Shown: one piece after another, positions 25,231-35,080 of the stretch | Numbering within the stretch: the first letter of the stretch is position 1 | Layout of the letters: every line of letters begins with the position of its first letter | Source of the DNA: Candolleomyces eurysporus | Taxonomy: Eukaryota > Basidiomycota > Agaricomycetes > Agaricales > Psathyrellaceae | Direction: 5' to 3' | Assembly: GCA_027579435.1 (NCBI GenBank) | Contig: JANBPK010000851.1 | Location: 89,090 to 153,089, forward strand | Length of the DNA: 64,000 bases | Notes under the pieces: generated by a model | What the model saw: the letters and a program-made list of their open reading frames with translations, nothing else | Database searches by the model: none | What the model was told of the DNA's origin: nothing | Program-made: the position numbers and the translations under genes

Positions 25231-26720
25231 CCATTTCTTTGTGCTCTTTCCTCGTTTTCTTGGCTCTTTTCGACGGACACGCTCGTCTGACTATGTTATT
25301 TAATGCTCGTATGAGAAAATCGGACTTGCTTTTCCCTTTCTGTATTTGACTCTCTGTTCAGCTGTGTCTGCCCTCGTTCTTGTTTTCGACTTGACCGTGC
25401 CAGTCTAATATTCTCTCTCCCTCTGTTGAACCGGGTTCCACTTGGCAGTTGTTGTCTGTCTGTCTGTCTGCTCGTCCTTGTCTTCCAGTTCTTCTCTACT
25501 ACTCTCTCTCCGTCATAACTAGGAATTTCGAGTCGACTTGTGCTTGCTAACTCTAATTTATCTATCTATTTTGCTCTTTTCCCCTCCAGTGTCGCGCCTT
25601 TCTCGAAGAACAACGCATACCTACGTACCCCACCATCTGTGACATATACATATTCTTTTGTTCGCTCTCGAGTTCCCGGCGCAGATCCCTTCTCCCGACT
25701 CAAACCAAAGGGCTATTTACCAACAGGCTATTTATTTGGGCGAGCGAGAAAGGAATGAAGGAAGACGTCAATTATTTCGTTACTGTACGAATACGTGTAC
25801 GGTTGCTCCAGTATGCCCAATAGATATATGGGTTTTCAATCGATTGTACGGCATACACGCTTCTTCAGGACCATACCAACATCGGTCATATCATTGAGTC
25901 AAACCATTCGGGACGAGCTCCGAAGGTCGTGCCGACATTGCGTGTCTACCAGCACTATTGATCCCCCTCAATGCAACCAAGAAGTTACATAGCCAAGTAC
26001 ATTTTGACTCGTGTGCGGAGGCACGGGGAGGTTGTAGAAATGCCAAGCCAGGCATACATAAACGATTCGCAACCAAAACCAGACCCAACTCTCTTCGTTT
26101 TGTTCTGCTTCGTATCGATCCCTGTGAGTTGCACCGTAGTGCTGGAGGGTTGAGAACACGCTGTCTTCCGGTATGTAGCCTCCGTAGTGATTACTTTGGT
26201 AGCGAGATGCGAACGATCCTGTAGAGATTGACGGGTGAGGTTAGGCTACTCCTCAAGGCAAGTTTCCTTATGATGGAGGTCGTTTGCTTACCTCGAACGG
26301 GGCCTCTACGACCAAATCCGAGGCATCTCAAAATTCCCCCAGCGAGTGCAACAGGCAATGAGATCACCCGTCCGATGATTTGGAATGGGAGCTTGGGCAC
26401 GAATGCCAGGAAGAGACAGGTGAAAGATACTGCTTGAGGATGGGTGAGGACTGTAGAACCAGCATAGTAGTATTAGTTCTCAGATTCGTGCCCAGGGGAT
26501 TTGTGAAGAATACACTACGAACTGGTCTCATTATAGAACCGCGTTACCGCAAGCTTCAATCCAAGCATCGTTGGGATGGTGAGGCAGATTTGGCGAGAAG
26601 TGGCCATCGCAGCGAGTGGTAGGTTGAAAGGACAAGCTGCGTCGCAGCAAGAAGCGTTGCACAGCACTAAACTCTTTGATCCGCCGAGGCTCAAAATTTA
26701 TACTTCAGCGCTTATTTTTG
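25231..26720. repeat. tandem duplication unit R2 (flank plus membrane gene B)
   Basis: Second copy of R1. The left part (25231-25880) repeats the HSF 3' flank with scattered substitutions; the right part contains gene B. Both copies preserve the same flank-gene order and orientation, showing that one duplication event carried both. Confidence 0.8.
25968..26607 (-). CDS. array gene B: small membrane protein of unrecognised family
   Basis: Model: complement(join(25968..26218, 26292..26450, 26523..26607)), 164 aa, three exons in phase. It begins at an in-frame ATG (MATSRQICLTIPTMLGLKLAV). The upstream ATG used by paralogue D is ACG here, so the N-terminus is shorter. Exon 2 is hydrophobic (FLAFVPKLPF..VISLPVALAGGIL) and ends GFGRRGPVRG. 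Exon 3 has SRYQSNHYGGYIPEDS, HYGATHRDRY and the helix WFWLRIVYVCLAWHFY. Two or three membrane segments are likely. Function unknown. Confidence 0.65.
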
Positions 26721-26881
26721 GCTTGGCATTGTACCCTCGCACCACAAGATCCCTCAAGCAAGATCAGATGGGTTCAAGATGACGAGGGGGAGGGCAACTT
26801 CAACGTGGGTGGGAAAATTCTAGCCCCCACCCGTTTGTGTAGTGTTGGTCTCGAGCTGAAGACTCACGAAAGGTTTTTGAC

Positions 26882-27056
26882 AGCACATATGCAGAGGCAA
26901 TAAAAGTATAATCCTAAGCCAACGTAAATTTGGAATTGCATGTGGAAACCAGACTGTGCCCTTCGTCGTCATGGTGGAGGTCCGAGAGAATTCGCGGGGA
27001 CGACCTGTGGTGGCACTGTAGTGTTTGTATGTTGAAAACGCGTCATCTCCAACTTT
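26882..27056 (-). pseudogene. array fragment C: orphan last exon
   Basis: Reads STYKHYSATTGRPREFS then WF followed by a hydrophobic stretch, matching the last exon of genes B and D (HYGATH.. and WFWLRIVYV). An extra T after the WF codons shifts the frame relative to D. No first or second exon is present; the 5' side joins directly to the flank of unit R3. A truncated, frameshifted remnant. Confidence 0.6.
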
Positions 27057-28150
27057 TATTTCTTCCCTTTCCTCGTTGCGCNTTTTTTGAAGAGTACCAA
27101 ACCAAAGCAGCAACGTATACCTACATACCACACCATCACACACACACATGCATTTTTTTTTCACTGGAGAGTTCCCGTAGACTCAAAAGTTGTTTACCCG
27201 TAAGTTATCTAATTGAATGAGCCAGAAAGGAGGGGAGAAGTCAATTGCTTCTTACTGTATGAATATGTACATAGTTGTGAGTATAACCCATTGATGAGTC
27301 GAATATTATATCTCAGCCCTTGACAAAAGTGCACGTCTCGCTACCCGGGCCACATCGATACGCGTCCAATGATATGGAGAGGCAATAGAAGTATAAAGCC
27401 AACCCTGCGTAAAGGAGTCGCATGTGGAACCAGAGGATGCTCTCCTCGCCACGGTGATGGTCCGCCGGAACAAAGTCGCGACTCAAACTTCCGTGAGTGG
27501 CACCGTAGTCCCGGTCCCTTGGGAGCGTGCTGCTTGCATTTATGGCTTCGCCGTCGTCGTGATTAGATGCGAGTGCTTCTGCCAGCGGTCGATTGAATTA
27601 ATGTTAGCACATCTTCAGGTTCGGGATTGCGCGCACTCACCTCCAGAGCTGGCGCCTTCACGATCGAATGCACCGAGGCAGGATCTTACAGCCATTATTG
27701 CGAATGCGAAGATTACCACGATCACAAACAAAGGCAGTATGAGCACAGTACTGATGAGATGGAGCACAATATTGATCAGACGGGGCGGGAGCTTGGGGAA
27801 GAATGCTAGGATGAGAAAGGTGAAAGATGTGGCACCGGGGTGGGTGAGGACTGTAGGGGATTGACATAACAGGTGGAGTTGCAGAAGGATCATACCCAAA
27901 TCAATGATTATCAGCATCTTCTCCAAAAATCGCTCCGAATCATACGAACCTGTGTCATTGTAGAAGTTCGATACTGCGAGCTTGAGTCCAAGTTCCGTTG
28001 GGATAGTGAAGTTAATTTGGCGGAAAGCGGCCATCGCAGCGAATAGGAGAGGACAAGCTACAATAGGGTCCTTCGTAGCAAGAGGCATTGCACAGCCGTA
28101 GTCCCTTATATGCGCCTTGAAGGCACGAGGCATGCGCAGTCATATTTATA
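27057..28150. repeat. partial duplication unit R3 (short flank plus gene D)
   Basis: The left part (27057-27300) matches the flanks in R1 and R2 (AGAGTACCAAACCAAA.CA, ACATACC.CACCATC, GAAGTCAATT). The right part is gene D. It lacks the outer portion of the flank seen in R1 and R2. Confidence 0.65.
27313..28088 (-). CDS. array gene D: small membrane protein of unrecognised family
   Basis: Model: complement(join(27313..27578, 27641..27850, 27950..28088)), 204 aa; the fullest member of subfamily 1. Exon 1 starts MPLATKDPIVACPLLF and includes INFTIPTELGLKLAV. Exon 2 is strongly hydrophobic (two helices around FTFLILAFFPKL and LPLFVIVVIFAFAIMAV). Exon 3 has ASNHDDG, the conserved DYGATHG, then a helix (LWFHMRLLYAGLALYFYCL) and a Cys-containing tail. 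A TATA-like CTTATA complement lies at 28105-28110, about 20 nt before the start. An upstream in-frame ATG at 28133 is possible. Predicted multi-pass membrane protein; no known domain recognised. Confidence 0.7.
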
Positions 28151-28497
28151 GTCAAGTGCCTGACTTGTGCTTGGCACTCTCTCATGACACCCTCTCGAAT
28201 GCACCCTCGTTCAGTTCAATGGTATTGAGCAAGTTCTCAAGGAATTTGGAGACAGTGCTGTTCTCCCTTCTCCGCCCAATCCGTAATCGCCCCTGTGACA
28301 GCGTCGAAGGGACCAAGGCTTCTTCCAACTCGAGAAAGTGCTGTGTCTACGAGACAGGAAAGTTGTCTGACACGTTAAACTGAGACTGAAAATATAGATG
28401 GAAGGGCACAGATATCATTGGCAGTAATGCAGGGTGGATCATTCACTATCTGATGCAAAAAAGAAAAACACCTCCAGAAGGAAGAAGACGCAGCGCA

Positions 28498-28960
28498 TCA
28501 AAGTCCAAAATTATACTCCCGCATCCCTTGTTCAAGGCAATGTTTGGCGCCATAGCTTTGTTTTCTCGCGAAGTCACTTTTTAAAGGTACGTCTATACTA
28601 TGCTCACCTTTTCGAACACCATTGACACTAAAACAGAGACTCCTCAGCTTCCGAAGCCGCCTTTTTTCATGATCTTCGTCGTCTAATAATCCGAGTCCTC
28701 TGAGCACTACTTTCGGAATGGACTACAAAATTGCTTTTGGAATTGACCAGAGAATCAATTTCACGGGAAAGAAAGTGACTTTTGACTGGAACGCCAAGAA
28801 CAGGAATTTTTCGGAGCTAAGGTCTTCTCTGGCGAAAGAGCTGTGGAAGACGATGCGGAAGCAGCGTTAGGTCTTCGTCGTCCTCATGAGGGTGAAGAAT
28901 ACTGCGGGAAATACACACCGAATTCAAGCCGGGCTGCTTCAAGATTGTGTACGTGAATTT
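28498..28960 (-). pseudogene. array pseudogene E1 (subfamily 2)
   Basis: Collinear with gene F: LSPEKTLA, then FFPVKLILWSIPKAIL, then GLGLLDDEDHEKRRLRKLR and FARKQSYGAKH. The order is interrupted by a frameshift after LSPEKTLA and by an in-frame TAG replacing a Trp codon in the LWS repeat. The conserved donor GTGAGC follows VRKG, but the acceptor of the last exon is missing. A promoter-like element at 29060-29107 lies upstream. Confidence 0.65.
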
Positions 28961-29059
28961 TCCATCTCAGCAGGGGCGAGGAAGGCAGCGCACCACCTCC
29001 TTTATACGAAGAAGAATATCTGCTATCTCAGCTCTTCAAGGGCGATGATAAGAGGAAAG

Positions 29060-29107
29060 GGCAACTCTGACGTGCCGAAAAGCCAGCTCACGATTGCCTT
29101 TATAAAA
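29060..29107 (-). promoter_or_regulatory. repeated promoter-like element upstream of E1
   Basis: On the minus strand this reads CTTTTTATAAAGGCAATCG, then GTGAGCTGGCTTTTCGGCACG, then AGAGTTGCCC. Similar blocks occur twice upstream of gene F (30651-30702 and 30749-30795) and partly at 26792-26810. TATAAA-like sequence and position suggest a core promoter copied with each gene. Confidence 0.4.
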
Positions 29108-29219
29108 AGTTGAATAGACTCCTTGATTCGGACCACGGCCTCGCAACGCTGAGCGTTTGCCTGCACAATTGCTCGAGTCAAAGCAATCGAAGGTAACGGT
29201 AAGGTCAAACTCGTAGACA

Positions 29220-29908
29220 ATTAAAAGGACGGTTTCAGAACGTGATTTTACGCTGACCAGTCTGAGCAGAGAACAGGGTCAATCAGCACCTAAGAACGGT
29301 ATCAAGCTTTCATGAAAAATTGTGTAGCTGGGCACGGGTGGAAGACGGGCTAATTGGAACGGACAACCGCCGTGGACAGCACGGGTAAAGTCTTCCCGGA
29401 AGGAATGGTCGAGGTCCTGCTGGAAAATAGCTTCGACGAGTCGCAAAATCATTCCGTAACTCAGTGACGCACCTACTCTGAGTTTGCAGAGCTAGAAACC
29501 GAAAGCGTGATCAAGGCAGTGAGTTCAGATTGGGAATCGCAAGGATGGACCTATGAGAGGTATTACGCAGTCCATACAGTCACCACGAAAAGAACTCGCC
29601 AACCATTTTTCCTCTGATCACACAACTATCCCTTTTCACGTTCCTATCCGTTGTTCACAGATAATACAAATCGGTCGACCGTCAACCGAAGCGACCTGAG
29701 CCCACCTTTTACGACATCAAGAGAGGCGGATGGGCAAACAGCTAGCGGATGGGGCAGCAATAGAGTGGACGATGTCAATACACACCGGTAATCGACAAAA
29801 CGACTCACTACCTCATCAAATAAGACAAAACGCTTTCACCTGAGCAAGAGTGCACAGGCACTCAAATTCTTCCTCGATTACATAAAATCTTAACAATCTA
29901 AAGGCCTA
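29220..29908. other. intergenic stretch within the array
   Basis: No ORF with family similarity or splice signals. It separates pseudogene E1 from gene F. Confidence 0.4.
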
Positions 29909-30480
29909 TTACACAGATATCATCAGCAATACGCGGTCGACAAATCGCTCCGGTGCAAAAAAGAAAAACNACTGATAGAAGAGAGAAGACCCAGCGCATA
30001 AAAGTCCAAAAGAAACTCCCAAGTCCACTGTTGACAATGTTGTCCCGGTGTAGGGCGCCATAACTTTGGTTTCGGGCAAAGTTACTGCTTGCGGGAACGT
30101 ATCCTCCGTATGTTTCTGATTGCCAGCGAGCTGCATATGTACCTGTAGGAAGGCAGCTACGATAAGAATGCCAAGGAGTTCAAGTCGTCTCTATCCTCAC
30201 CCCGTCTAACGCCTACGGCATCAAACCCGAGTCTTCTGAGCTCCCGAAGTCGCCTTTCTTCATGGTCGTCTAATAATCCGAGTCCCCTGAGCACTGCTTT
30301 CGGAAAAGACCACAGAACTGCCCTTGGGATTGACCAGAGAATCCATTTTACGGGAAATAAAGCTACTTTCGGCTGCCACGCCAAGGTCAGGAATACCAGA
30401 GCTAAAGTCTTCTCTGGTGAAAGAAATGCTATGGAAGACAATGCACGAGCAGTCAGGTCTTCGTCACCCTCGAGAACCAT
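29909..30480 (-). CDS. array gene F: membrane protein, subfamily 2 (likely intact)
   Basis: Minimal model: complement(join(29909..30142, 30201..30480)), 170 aa with the n at 29970 removed. An alternative with a further intron (GTACGT..CCATAG) would attach an N-terminal exon around 30500-30600 (SWLATNLKQTRPEF), mirroring the intron in gene D. Exon content: LSPEKTLALVFLTLAW, then a repeated LWSIPRAVLWSFPKAVLRGLG block, LLDDHEERRLRELRRLG and VRRG. The last exon has ARWQSETYGGYVPASSNFAR, QSYGALHRD and a hydrophobic helix with Phe-rich tail. It shares the Y-G-A-x-H-R-D motif with genes A, B and D. Function unknown. Confidence 0.6.
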
Positions 30481-30650
30481 GTTGTCCAGAGTACGTACCG
30501 AATTCAGGCCGGGTTTGCTTCAAGTTCGTGGCAAGCCAGGAAGGAAGCCGCGTCGCGATCACACCTTGACGGGAGTTTACTATCTCAGCGCTAGCGGGGG
30601 AGGGCAGTTTCAACTCGGGGAAAGCGAGCAACTTCGATTCAGAGCGAGGG

Positions 30651-30795
30651 GGCAGCTTCAACGTGCGAAGAAGCCAGCTCACCGCGTTCTTTATGTGAAG
30701 AAGCATGTTTGCCATCTCAGCTCTCCAAGAGCGATGATGAAGGGAGATGGCAGCTTCAACGTGCGAAAAGGCCAGCTCACAATCCTTTATGTAAC
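30651..30795 (-). repeat. duplicated promoter-like element upstream of gene F
   Basis: Two copies, starting 98 bp apart, of GGCAGCTTCAACGTGCGAA followed by GCCAGCTCAC and CTTTATGT (plus-strand sense). A partial third copy lies near 30602. The same block precedes pseudogene E1, supporting a role as a shared upstream element of the array genes. Confidence 0.5.
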
Positions 30796-30959
30796 TGAGG
30801 CCTGAGGAGATGCTCAAACTTTTGCAAAGCCAGAAGTCGCGACCACGATCATTAGCGATTCGATGAAAACATCTGACTTCAGAGATTATGAGCCAGCAAA
30901 AATGTTCCAACGACTAGATCCTATCGAGTAGCTAGAGATATATGCAGGGCAATGCGATT

Positions 30960-31540
30960 GAAGAGCTCGTCATATCCTTCGAGTATCTGCAAACAAGAGG
31001 GCCCTTCCCAAAGTTGCCCCCAAGCTACTTTGTTGTCCATTCCTGCGGAGAAAGAAGAACTGCAATGCTAGGAAGGCGTAGGTTGGAATCATGAACGCAA
31101 CCAGCCTACTGCACGTTTGACGGTGAAATTCTGCCTCTCTGTTTTCCTGAGCCGCTCGTATTGACCAGGAACCCGAGATTCTTTGTTTTCATTACCGAAC
31201 ATGGCGGTAAGAATTTCTTTCGGTATATCCCCCACAATTGTCTTGGGAAGGGTCCAGAGAATTGCTCCAGGGATGTTCAAGAAGCAATAACAAAAGGCAC
31301 TCTAGGCCTGAAACAGAGGCATAGAAACACTATCGATACGGCCTTTGAAGGCACAGGACCAGTGTAGGAGGAGACTGGTTGGGCTAGCTCGTTTGGATGA
31401 GGTTCCTAACCCGATCAATTTCGTTTGGACTACTCACCAAGCGCATGCCTGACTTGCTGGAGGGGGATCCCCGAATCAATTTGCGTTGAAACTACCGTGT
31501 TAACGCAGGATTGGTATGATCCTTCCATCCCAAAGGCGAC
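30960..31540 (-). pseudogene. array pseudogene G1 (subfamily 3)
   Basis: Exon 1 begins MEGSYQSCVNT near 31535 and ends at a GTGAGT donor after RHALG, like gene G2. Exon 2 matches G2 (GPVPSKAVS, RPRVPFVIA, IPGAILWTLPKTI, LQFFFLRRNG), but about 7 nt are missing after PFVIA and a second frameshift occurs after VGWLR. Both breaks create early stops. A dead tandem copy of G2. Confidence 0.65.
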
Positions 31541-31781
31541 GGAGGGGAAGGCAGAACCTTATGGCACAGGCGACACTGACAAGCTATGTCCAGAATTACG
31601 ATGCCAGTCACAGCCTATAAGAACTGTATCGTATGGTCCTAGAGCTCATGGAAAAACACCGTTGACACCGGGCTCGATGCTCGATACTCGTTTTAAGTTG
31701 TACTCCATCAAGTAGCTACGTCTGGTAGGGGTAAAGTAATACAATACACAAACTAAGCATGAAGTACTAGCGTCGTCTCTA

Positions 31782-32368
31782 TTAAGACATTATATAGAGA
31801 CAGAAGCGCCACCAGGCTGTCCTCTCCAAAAGATACCCCAAGCTGATTAGCCGTCCATTTCTGCGGAAAAATAAGAACTGCAATGCAAGAAGTATGTAGA
31901 TCGGACGCATGGGCCGTTCTATCATATCCCACACTTCACGCTGCCAACGAGCCTTTTCTTGTGCCATCCACAGGTCGAATTGGTCGGGAATCCGAGGGTG
32001 TTCGTTTTCAAAGTCGAACATAGTGGTCAAAATTTCTCCCGGTACATCCCACAAGATTGTCTTGGGAAGGGTCCAGAGAATTGCTTTAGGGATAGACCAG
32101 AAGATACCTTTTGCAACAACAAAGGGTACTCTAGGTCTCAAATAGAAGTACAGAAATAGCAAGGACACTGCCTTCGAAGGCACAGGGCCAAGATAGTAGG
32201 ATACTGGGAGGTCTGGCTCCTTCGAGTGAGGGTTTGGTAAGTGGACCGTCTGCGAACTTACGCACCGAGTGCAAGGCTTAAATCGAATTGGCGCTGGGCA
32301 AGCCCCAGACCAAGTTGCGTTGGAATCGCTGACCCAAGCTGGGACTGCCAGTGGCATGAAGCTTCCAT
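31782..32368 (-). CDS. array gene G2: membrane protein, subfamily 3
   Basis: Model: complement(join(31782..32212, 32266..32368)), 177 aa, one GT..AG intron in phase. Exon 1 (MEASCHWQSQLGSAIPTQLG) resembles the IPTELGLKLA segment of gene D. Exon 2 has SYYLGPVPSKAVSLLFLYF, a repeated WSIPKAILWTLPKTILWDVP block related to gene F, then a charged helix (FDLWMAQEKARWQREVWDM) and a C-terminal hydrophobic segment (YILLALQFLFFRRNG). It lacks the YGATH motif of subfamilies 1 and 2. Likely membrane associated; no known family recognised. Confidence 0.65.
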
Positions 32369-32703
32369 CTCAAAGCGATGGAGAGAGGAGAAAACAGCGT
32401 TCGTCCTAGGAAGAGCTCGACAACCAAATAACAACACAGCCAGGCTAGCTCCGATTCACCCACAACACAGCCTCAGCAATTATTAATAATACAAATTTCC
32501 TGTGTTCTCGTCTAACGAGATGGATAGCTCATTGATAGGACTCCAATACAGGCAACGCTGATAGTGGAGAGGGAACAACAATGTCTAGTATAATACTAAT
32601 CACAGCCCATAAGAACGGTATCGTATGGTCCTGGATATCACGGGTCGTTAAGCTTTTGGTCAGCAACCGCACTGGAGATTGGCAGAGAACGACACAGGAA
32701 TGA

Positions 32704-33987
32704 TTACGCACCACTATGATCGCCCAGGCTCCCTTGGAAAATATTCTTTACATCCCCAACGGAGCACCGTTTATCCGTGTTGTCTCCCCCCGGGCAAACG
32801 AGCCATGACAGGTCAGCTTGAATGTGTTTCTCGCCTTGCGAGTGACGGAATCCTAGGAATCGACCAGGTAGAATGGGTACAAAATCGTCTCTGAAGCAAC
32901 CGTGAGCCATCAGTGTTGTTGACTTGGGAACAGCACGCCTACTGATTGGTTATCCGGTCGATCGGGACATTTTGGTCGACGTAGGTTGTGAAAGCTTTAT
33001 TGCCGACCTGGAATTTTGAACATTCAGCGCGCGACTCGAGAGATAAGAGGAAGACTGACTCGAGGCATCCCGTAAGTGACTGTCCTGATTTGGATGTTGG
33101 GGATATTCAAAGGAAGGAACACAGCGTCGAGTAGCGCTAACGCGCCTCCTAAAGTTCGGACAATTAATTATAAGGGATTGTGCGGATCGGAAGTGCGGGA
33201 TTGACAAACCTAGGGAATGCCCAACGACTGTAACTTGATTCAGCCCGCTTTGCGAAATGGCTTTGCGGACGGCAGCAAGGACGTCTGCGGCAGTTCTATG
33301 TAAACGATATTTAAAATCTGTTACCGTTTGTGCTGTAGGGGAACTATATTGATACGCACTCTGCATGTGCCTCTCCGAATCCGTTATGAACCTTGATATC
33401 CTCCGGCAGTCCAGGGAAGAGGCGAGGATCCAGCTCGTCGAGGATGAAATCGGCATCAGTTAGTAAAGGCATCCTGAGTGATTATCAGCAAGTGAAACGA
33501 AACAAGGGGTGTTGACGATTACAATTTGGTTGGATCGGTTCCCTGGTGCCCCACGACGACAGTCTGATACGCCGTTGTTAGCAGAGTCGTAGGCAAAAGG
33601 GGGTGTGGGACAGCGTACCTTGAGTGTTGGGTCAATGCCAACGTACCAGAACTGTACGTCGTTCCCATCTCCGCCCGCTGCAACGGGTTGGAAGGCTGAG
33701 TTGGCCTCGCAGTTCTCTACGATTGTCAAGCCCAGAAGTTGAGATAGTCTAATCAAGAAATTTGGGGAGTGAAGAGCCTTACTTCCGCATGTCCAAGAGC
33801 TCAGCTGAGCGGGTTTGCAATAAGCAGCGCTAGCGTAAAAGGTAAAAGGTCGAAAGGCGGCGATTTGAGTAGGCGTAAGGGTGGCCAAGTCTGCTTGACG
33901 GTGCAAGATAGGCAAGGCAAGCACACGAGGTAGATAGAACAAGGCCAGGACCAAGTAAAGGGAGACAAAAGAAGAGAAGATTGCCAT
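32704..33987 (-). CDS. secreted class 3 (alpha/beta-hydrolase) lipase
   Basis: Model: complement(join(32704..32890, 32943..33007, 33060..33148, 33210..33295, 33360..33473, 33523..33563, 33619..33716, 33783..33987)), 294 aa, eight exons all in phase. A signal peptide (MAIFSSFVSLYLVLALFY.., about 24 residues) precedes the mature enzyme. Family motifs in order: AAYCKPAQLSSWTCG, FWYVGIDPT, VVVGHQGTDP (oxyanion strand), VHNGF, the nucleophile elbow VTVVGHSLGG, YGMPRVGN, the Asp region DRITNQDDFVPILPG, and the His region near DHSG. These are the Ser/Asp/His elements of fungal triacylglycerol or feruloyl-esterase-like lipases acting outside the cell. It ends right after DHSGA, a few residues shorter than usual homologues. 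Confidence 0.9.
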
Positions 33988-34174
33988 TATTGCTAACAAC
34001 GCCCAACAGGAGAAGAAGAATTAAGTAAAGAGAGTGTGTGTTGAAGGAAGGTTGCTTGCTGGGATCCGGCCAGCAGCGCTAGAAGTGGACAAAACCAAGA
34101 GTCAATCGAGCTGATGATCCCGCCTCGTTTAAATAAGATTTCTTCTTCCGCCCTGACAATGGGAATAAGAAGGG

Positions 34175-34670
34175 TCATGGAGGCTTGAGGCCTGATTGGC
34201 GATCTTCCTCCGACCTCAGGCGCGTCAAGCTTGGCTTGAGACAGTTGGTTGTTGAGCAGGGTGATGCGAGATGCCTGAGTGTGTACGCGACGAAGAGTCG
34301 AAGGCTGAGCAAAGAGATTCCCCAGTAGATCGTGATCATGATAAGTAACATCGAGACAGTGTACTGCATTGAACAGCCTATCGAAGCTAGAATCCTACAG
34401 AGCGTGGTGTAACGAGCTCACTTGAGGCAAGCTGGTGAGAGAGGCTGAACAAATTCCTGAGATGTCGCCTCCGATTTTATTGTTTTCAAGAATGTTCACG
34501 CATAGATAGCCCATGGCCTTTAATACAGACAAGAGACCAGGAGCGCTACAAACGAGATGGAGAGATTGTGCATTGTGCAATGCCTGCCACTGATCATGGA
34601 GTGGAGTGAAAAGACAAACCAACAAATGGAATATGCGAAAAATGTACGTCAGCAAAGTTGCCGAAATCAT
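34175..34670 (-). CDS. small membrane protein, unrecognised
   Basis: Model: complement(join(34175..34363, 34422..34670)), 145 aa; one 58-nt GT..AG intron in phase 0. An N-terminal hydrophobic stretch (ISATLLTYIFRIFHLLVCLF) and a second helix after the intron (VSMLLIMITIYWGISLLSL) suggest two membrane segments with a basic C-terminal tail. It lies between the membrane-protein array and the glucanase, divergent from the latter. No clear similarity to the array family was seen. Confidence 0.5.
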
Positions 34671-35080
34671 GCCGTATTATGTCATTTGACCGCCTCATGA
34701 TCCCACCTTCCCAAGTTTCGACCATGGATCGACTTCCATACCCACTGCGCGTTAAGATAAGTAAAGACAAGGTAAAGAAACTACGACTTCAGTATAGTGG
34801 CAAGGTTGGTGCGAGTAGACCTTGCACGTAAACCGTATTTGCGGACCGGCTTCAAACTCGCAGTCAGTTTACGTTCTCCTGTTAGCTTCGAGTCCGGTTT
34901 AGAAAGAAACCCAAACTGTGGCTTATTCGCCTGCCGGATAGTGTGCACTAGTGAGCGCGTGGCAATGATCGAGCAGTATTCACGGTTGCTTCACGCTGGA
35001 ACTCGGACTGTCCTCTTCTCCCCACCTTTGAACGAATAAATACCGCTGGTGTGGCTGGGTTGCGCATCCAACCAACTGCC

